Shown one piece after another: positions 58,901-64,000 of a DNA stretch of 64,000 bases (the stretch's first letter is position 1; the number at the start of each line of letters is the position of its first letter). The translations under genes were made by a program, and so were the position numbers. The notes below the pieces were generated by a model. It ran no database searches, was not told where the DNA came from, and saw nothing but the letters and a program-made list of their open reading frames with translations. The stretch comes from Pholiota molesta (taxonomy: Eukaryota > Basidiomycota > Agaricomycetes > Agaricales > Strophariaceae): NCBI GenBank assembly GCA_014925825.1, contig JACGCK010000010.1, positions 620,001 to 684,000 on the forward strand, given 5' to 3'.

Positions 58901-60581
58901 CTATACATCCAGTCTTCGCTGTAATTCTTCAGTTATGTCGTTAAATAGTGTTTCCAGATCGGCGAGGTATTCTTCGGAATTGTGGTCAGACATGTTTCCC
59001 GCAGGTACGTCAAGCTGCAAGATTTTTAATAAACGTTATTACTTCAAGGCCACGTTTGACGTTACTTACCGTGAAAGAAGGCTCATATAGTGGAAAACCT
59101 CCGTGATCCGGAATCTCAGTCTCCAAGCTCAAAGGGTTGTTGAGCTAGTAAAGTGCATTGTTTAATACTCATTTAATGTAGGGTCGATTGAGATGAAGCT
59201 TACCGCAATAGAAGTAAAATAAGCCCATGCTCTTGCAGCATTGGGCGAATTATATCCCCCTGATCGACCAAGGAGTAACCTGAGTTACACGGGCGAAAGG
59301 GATCAAAGTCAAATACAGACCTCCACCTAAGAGAAGCTTCTTGCCAGGCCATTCATTCACTACTTTCTGTATACACCAGCCCATGGACCCTACATTGTCG
59401 CCTAAGGACCAGTTGAACGTGGCGCAGGGATCGCCAGCTAGAGCGTCGACGCCGCATTGGAGAACCACAAAATCTGGTTTGAAGGTATTCTGGATCTTTT
59501 CCACGACGGGCCATATACGGGCGTAAGTTCTATCCGATGCCCCTTGCTTTAAGGGCAGGGATAATGTGAAAGGATCGAAATTGGGGGACGAGGGATCAGG
59601 TAGTTTGGCGCGCTCTGATGCAGGAAAGAAACCAGGAGCCGCATGGTGTATGCTCAGAGTCTGAAGGTCATAGTCAGATATCGCGTTTATCATTCGTCAT
59701 TCTTTCTTACCAAGACTTGTGGCGTCGATAAAGACACTGGCGAGTAAAAGGCCTCAGAAACTGCATCTGAGAAGTGCAAATCTAAGTCGAGATACATGAT
59801 TCTAGGTTTTTGAGCGGTTGTTGGGCCATTGAGGAAGGTCGGATTCGAAGATTGGATGAGCGTCTTCTTGAGAGCTAAAATTGCCAAAATACAGTCTGCA
59901 ACATAGCAGAATCCCGATGCCTGAGATTTCCGTGCGTGATGTCTGGCCGTCATTCAGAAGTTAGATTACGATGTGTCATCGGTAGAAATTTTTCGAAATC
60001 ACCTCCCACCATCCCAACACAGAGCAATATCAGCTAAATTTTGCTGTAGCGCTTTTGTGGCAGTAAGTGTCGCGCCACCAATGAGTTGGATGTACTCTGC
60101 AAGGCCAGCAAAGCGCGGACAATCCTGTCAATTCTGATGAGCAAAAGACGTAAGATAGAAGACTCGCAGGGACATGCATCTTCGAGCCCGAATTCGGCAT
60201 TGATTTCCACCTCTGTTTCTTGTTCTTCGTTTGCGTTGTTAACGTCGAGTACAGCGTCAAGATAATCACGAGTGTGGTACACAGCGAGATCTTTATAGGA
60301 AGCTTTTCTGGGCGCAACTACTTGGAGACGTCTATTTTCGCGATCGGACGCATTGTTCTTCATAAGACCCAGCGCGCTAACCAGAGAGTGCACGATCATC
60401 GACCGCTTCTTGTTAGACGGCAGAAGAGCAGATATCTGTGAATCTCACGATAAATCGGTCATTCTTTCATATCTCGACAACGCATGAATGGTTTTAGGAG
60501 TGCATGTGTGTAGTGGTGTATTACCTTGGCTAGGTCTTGAGAGCCTATATAGACCACAGGTTTGGAGGAGCTTCCATCCAT
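58901..60581 (-). CDS. Class I histone deacetylase, HDAC8/HOS1-like
   Basis: This encodes a zinc-dependent lysine deacetylase. Start ATG at 60,581 ([19 protein letters not shown]), spliced to [20 protein letters not shown], the standard HDAC N-terminus. Later blocks are [32 protein letters not shown] (catalytic HH pair, with an exon junction around the GGRHH part), [15 protein letters not shown] (zinc ligands Asp and His kept; the usual HHGDG reads HFSDA), [20 protein letters not shown] (third zinc ligand Asp), and LLLGGG spliced to [14 protein letters not shown] with the transition-state Tyr. The C-terminus ends ELQRRLDV at 58,901. Length about 430 residues. Similarity in the [13 protein letters not shown] block points to the HDAC8 branch rather than RPD3. 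Confidence 0.9.
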
Positions 60582-60939
60582 ATTGGCGGATATCGTATAG
60601 GGCTTCCCTTTATTGTTGGGTTGTGAGCAGAGGATTAGACCATGAGATCAGAAAGATAATGGAATGCGACTGATAGGTGCTTTGGATGTGTTTACGGTCC
60701 TACGAAGATTTCAGGATTGGACGAAATATGACCGCAAATGAACTTGGAAAGGAACTTACAAGTTACCAGTAACTAGGCACCTGTGGATGCCCTTGAATCT
60801 TACTAGCAGGCTTATAAGATACAGCCCAACGAGAGGATCGCGCTACTCAACCTTCACTGTGATGAAGAAACAATGACGAAAGCTTGCCGACGTCGACAAG
60901 TCAACTGGTCAACACCTCAAAATCAAAATGAGTAACGGT
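60582..60939. promoter_or_regulatory. HDAC promoter region
   Basis: No gene is seen. The left end of a hAT-like element begins at 60,940, about 360 bp upstream of the HDAC start codon. Confidence 0.4.
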
Positions 60940-61971
60940 TAAGGCTCCAACTGTACACTATACATTACTGTATATATACGGTAAATACCATATATGTATA
61001 TGTATATGTATACACATTTTGGGGATACCTGCCTATACTGTAGTTATACTATATATAGTTTTGTATATGGTTTGTATATAGTCTTCATGGAATATATTTC
61101 TGAGCCCCCCTGCTCTCCTCCGCCACTATGCTCTCGAGTCTCCATGCGCATGCCCATCCTTGCCGACCTCGCCGAACCCATACCCGCCTGGTGGGTTTTG
61201 CGGGTATGGCAATGCCTGGCACGACGCGTCTCCACGCCGCACAGCGTTGCATATGCAACACTGATTGTATGTGTAGACGCTGAGTGCGGGCGGGTTGGAG
61301 AGGATGGCGCGACCACGAACGCGAGCATGAACGCGCCGCACATGGGTGAGGTGTCCGCGAGGCGCTGCCGGCATCTGCGCTGCCGTCTTCCTCGTCTGTC
61401 TGTGTGCACCTCCGGGGCGGGCTTGTCGGCTGGCGATGCGTTGAGCAGAGCGGAAATTGGTCGGCGCAGGCGTCCAGGGTGGCAAGCGGCGCATTCGTGC
61501 ATGCTACCCGCGCCGCCGTCGTCAGCGTTTCCTGCACACCGCCGCAACGCGTGCAGACGTACTGTATACGTGGCTGCATGCCGTATCGCGCCCGCTGTCT
61601 TCCGCCGCGTACGTCCCTGGCACGCCATGCGAGAACTCTGGCTGACTTGCGCCGTTCATCCGCGGTGTCCCGTTACATCGTGTAGACTCAGCAGTAGCAT
61701 CAGCAACAAAAATAGTAGAATTCTCCAACTTGCGCGTGTATCTTAAGGCTAAAACAAGGTCTACTTATTTGATGTTAACCTTGTGTTAACCAGCCTCTGA
61801 AGCACAAAACAAAGCACAGAGAACTTGATTTATGTGTATTTGATTTATTAAATCCTATAACCCTATAGAAAAACCATATATCCGTATATATACGGTATGT
61901 ATATGGTATACAACCATATCTGTATATATACGCCGTCGGCCGTATACATATAGTGTACGGTTGGAGCCTTA
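60940..61971. mobile_element. hAT-like non-autonomous DNA transposon 5
   Basis: The terminal inverted repeats are TAAGGCTCCAACTGTACACT at 60,940 and, from 61,971 on the minus strand, TAAGGCTCCAACCGTACACT. A perfect 8-bp duplication GTAACGGT flanks it (60,932-60,939 and 61,972-61,979). The subterminal 130 bp on each side are AT-rich with TATATACGGTA/CCATATATG words. The centre (about 61,105-61,690) is strikingly GC-rich and carries long fortuitous frames on both strands, with an ACCCATACCCGCC...GGCGGGTATGG-like hairpin. No transposase. Confidence 0.92.
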
Positions 61972-61993
61972 GTAACGGTGGAAAAGCAAAAAA

Positions 61994-62079
61994 TGGACGC
62001 ATTGGGAATTGAACCCAACACCTCTCGCAAACCATGTTAAATGCTAAGCGAGCGTGATAACCAACTACACCATGTGCCC
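61994..62079 (-). tRNA. tRNA-Ala (AGC), intron-containing, copy A
   Basis: On the minus strand a full cloverleaf starts GGGCACATGGTGTAGTTGG at 62,079. The anticodon arm CTCGC-TTAGCA carries AGC, followed by a 12-nt intron (TTTAACATGGTT) and T-GCGAG. The T arm is TTGGG-TTCAATT-CCCAA, and the 3' end is GCGTCC plus A. The G3:U70 pair that specifies alanine is present. Position 5:68 is an A-C mismatch. A run of six T follows (terminator). The B box GGTTCAATTCC is clear. Confidence 0.93.
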
Positions 62080-62239
62080 TTACGAAAGTATACACATCGA
62101 TTCATAGACAGTACTGATTAACACTGTGTAAATTGTTACCGTGATTCAAATCAACAGTTTAAACTTTAAACTTTAAAGTTAAAAATTGAATTCCAGAAAA
62201 CGTTCCTTCATCTGACATTCGTTGAAGAGCGTAAAAAGA

Positions 62240-62329
62240 TGGACGCATTGGGAATTGAACCCAACACCTCTCGCAAACCATGAATATTGAATGCTAAGCG
62301 AGCGTGATAACCAACTACACCATGTGCCC
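62240..62329 (-). tRNA. tRNA-Ala (AGC), intron-containing, copy B
   Basis: The mature sequence is the same as in copy A, including G3:U70 and the A5-C68 mismatch. The intron after the anticodon loop is 16 nt (TTCAATATTCATGGTT) rather than 12. A TCTTTTT run follows as terminator. It lies 160 bp from copy A in the same orientation, upstream of and divergent from the membrane-protein gene. Confidence 0.93.
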
Positions 62330-62503
62330 CGTTGAATAAGGTTCACATCTTCGTTCCCCGACTGCACTCCGCTATATCTCCGACGCGGTTGGTGTGCGGC
62401 CGATCCTCCCAAGATCCTCCTATCCAGCCAACCACAGCATGAGAAGTCGAAGGATGGACTTCTTCCCTTCGACGCCGCAATCGCACACTTGTGCACAACC
62501 GTC

Positions 62504-63735
62504 ATGGCACCCTCTTATCGCCGTCTGCAGCAATATGCGATAGGAATCAGTATTCTCAGTATTCTCTACAATACCGCAGAGGGTGCAGTTTCTGTTGGAT
62601 TGGGCAGCGAATCGTCGTCTCGTTCGCTTGTATTTTTTGGCGTACAGTCGGCCATAGAGGTCATATCCGCTGCCATTGTGCTATGGAGGTTCAAGAAAGT
62701 CGCCCTACCAGGCGAGGAGAGGGCTGTGAATTTAGGCGCCAAGGAGCTAAGGCATGTCACTTTTCGACACAATTATTGCCGTCTTGCAAACTCAACTAAT
62801 ATATAAATTATTCAGAATCGAAAAATATGCCTCGGCTACCATCGGCGCGCTGCTCGTTGCTCTTTCTCTTGGAACTGAGATATCTGCTATCGTCTCTCTG
62901 TCATCTCACCAACACCCAGACTCGTCCAATGCCTCCCTCATCGTCTCTGCCTCCGCCCTCGTCCTGATGATAGGCATATGGCTGCCCAAACGCTACCTCG
63001 CCCGTGCACTGGACAGCAGCGTGATGGCAGGCGAAGCGACTTGCTCTTTATCTTGCATTCAGATTACCATCGTTCTCTTCATCGGATCCCTGGTTTTCAG
63101 GCTGTGGTCCGGAGGATGGTGGGTCGACAGCGCGACCTCAATTATTTTAGGGTTTCTGTTCTTCTGGGAGGGATACAAGATCATCAAGTGGGTCAGAGAC
63201 CCGAACTTCGATGGCGGATGCTGCAAGGAGTGTCGCGACGTCGGTGCCGCAGAGGAACTGGGCGAGTGTTATCGGGATTTATGTGAATGCTGTGCTGAGA
63301 AGAGTGAGTGTAAAGAGGCGGGGGAATGCAAATGCAGTCCTACGAGCGCAGGCGAAGAAGTAGGTTTACTTTTACTTCTTTCGGCAGCGCGTGGCTGATT
63401 TCACCATTTGGAGGCTATCGCGACTACCTGCTGCTCGTCTCCTAGTACCGATGGGTCCAAATGCTGTACACATGAGCTCGTCAAAGGGACTCGACCTAAA
63501 CCTGTTAGTGCATTTCTGCGTTATCACCGTTCTTCGCCTGCTAACCACATTATTTGGTTCTATCCAGGCTGGCACGTGTGCAAGCAATGTTGGTCCCTCT
63601 GCAAAACCCAAGATCGATAAATGTTGTTCAAACGACTGCGCTGCGGAAACGGAAAGCCCACATTCGAAGGAATCCACCAATGTGCAAGGTTCCAGGACTC
63701 CTTCGCCTGCCAGTGCGTGTTGCAGCGATTGCTGA
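62504..63735 (+). CDS. CDF/TMEM163-like membrane protein with Cys-rich tail
   Basis: Four exons (62,504-62,751; 62,816-63,359; 63,414-63,503; 63,568-63,735) give 349 residues. The first ~210 residues hold six probable membrane helices, with segments such as YAIGISILSILYNTAEGAVS, FFGVQSAIEVISAAIVLWRF and SLSCIQITIVLFIGSLVFRL, and DSATSIILGFLFFWEGYKII. This pattern is that of cation-diffusion-facilitator-like transmembrane proteins (TMEM163 group), so a metal cation, perhaps zinc, is the likely substrate. The C-terminal third is cytosolic and very Cys-rich: GGCCKECRD, CYRDLCECCAEKSEC, CKCSP, TTCCSSP, KCCTHE, KCCSNDC and ACCSDC. Intron 1 uses a GC donor (AAG/GCATGT). The ATG at 62,504 is the first in frame. 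Confidence 0.78.
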
Positions 63736-64000
63736 ACGAGGGCATGGCCAGAGTGCGAAATCGAAGAATCAAGGTCTATTCGTCTTTCATTTTCCGAATG
63801 TATTATATGGTGTACCAATGGAATAAACAGTAACTTGAATTTGTTTTTGCAATTTGAATATGGTGGAGATACAAAAAGCAATCACGATTCCGGAAATCCA
63901 AGACACCGGAAAACTTAAAGACATCTCAAAGTACCTACTACCCAGCATACCGACCGTCGACCAAGGGAGCTACGATAACGATCGCCCAAGATCTATTCGA
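63736..64000. other. 3' flank, no recognised gene
   Basis: The 3' end of the membrane-protein gene lies here (GGAATAAACAGT at about 63,820 is a possible polyadenylation signal). Nothing else can be supported up to the window edge. Confidence 0.4.

Noticed and set aside
61044..61746. Long open frames on both strands (up to 250 codons)
   Set aside because: They lie in the GC-rich core of a transposon with few stop codons; no domain is recognisable and frames overlap on both strands.

Overview
The window reads as nuclear DNA of a filamentous basidiomycete, most likely a wood- or litter-decaying agaricomycete. The genes are split by many 45-70 nt GT-AG introns. Conserved eukaryotic genes are present: MSH2, mitochondrial ribosomal protein S8, snurportin-1, CIAO1, SAM50 and an HDAC8-like deacetylase. 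Plant cell-wall enzymes are also present (two GH51 arabinofuranosidases, one with a fungal CBM1, and a six-hairpin glycosidase). The transposable elements are of fungal type. I cannot name the species. | Layout: bases 1-19,690 are a repeat-rich block. It holds a truncated Copia gag-protease fragment (about 640-1,913), inverted arrays of an ACCAGTGG repeat (2,527-4,801) carrying a hAT-like element, the 3' exons of an unrecognised minus-strand gene interrupted by a second hAT-like element (5,484-6,386), and a 6.7 kb Copia retrotransposon with both LTRs (6,608-13,272) that itself carries a third hAT-like element in gag. Further right are a frameshifted gene remnant (14,402-15,598), a fourth hAT-like element carrying a solo LTR (15,727-17,096), and a diverged satellite of roughly 80-90 bp units (17,240-18,440). 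| Bases 19,697-64,000 are gene-dense. In order: MSH2 (-), an F-box-like gene (+) and a decayed fragment of a similar gene, a six-hairpin glycosidase (+), MFS transporter copy 1 (-), mitochondrial ribosomal protein S8 (+), a MATE exporter (-), MFS transporter copy 2 (+), snurportin-1 (-), CIAO1 (+), SAM50 (+), two tandem GH51 genes (+), an HDAC8-like deacetylase (-), a fifth hAT-like element, two intron-containing tRNA-Ala(AGC) genes (-) and a Cys-rich CDF/TMEM163-like membrane protein (+). | How they relate: most neighbours share promoters or 3' ends rather than a pathway. MSH2/F-box and snurportin/CIAO1 are close divergent pairs, and GH51-2/HDAC converge with 53 bp between stop codons. The two MFS genes are arms of an inverted segmental duplication around S8 and MATE. 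The two GH51 genes are a tandem duplication that differs in the CBM1 and in a transposon lodged in one intron. The most striking observations are the five hAT-like non-autonomous elements without any transposase, conserved 9-nt and 3-nt micro-exons in both GH51 genes, and nested insertions whose removal recovers expected gene structures.
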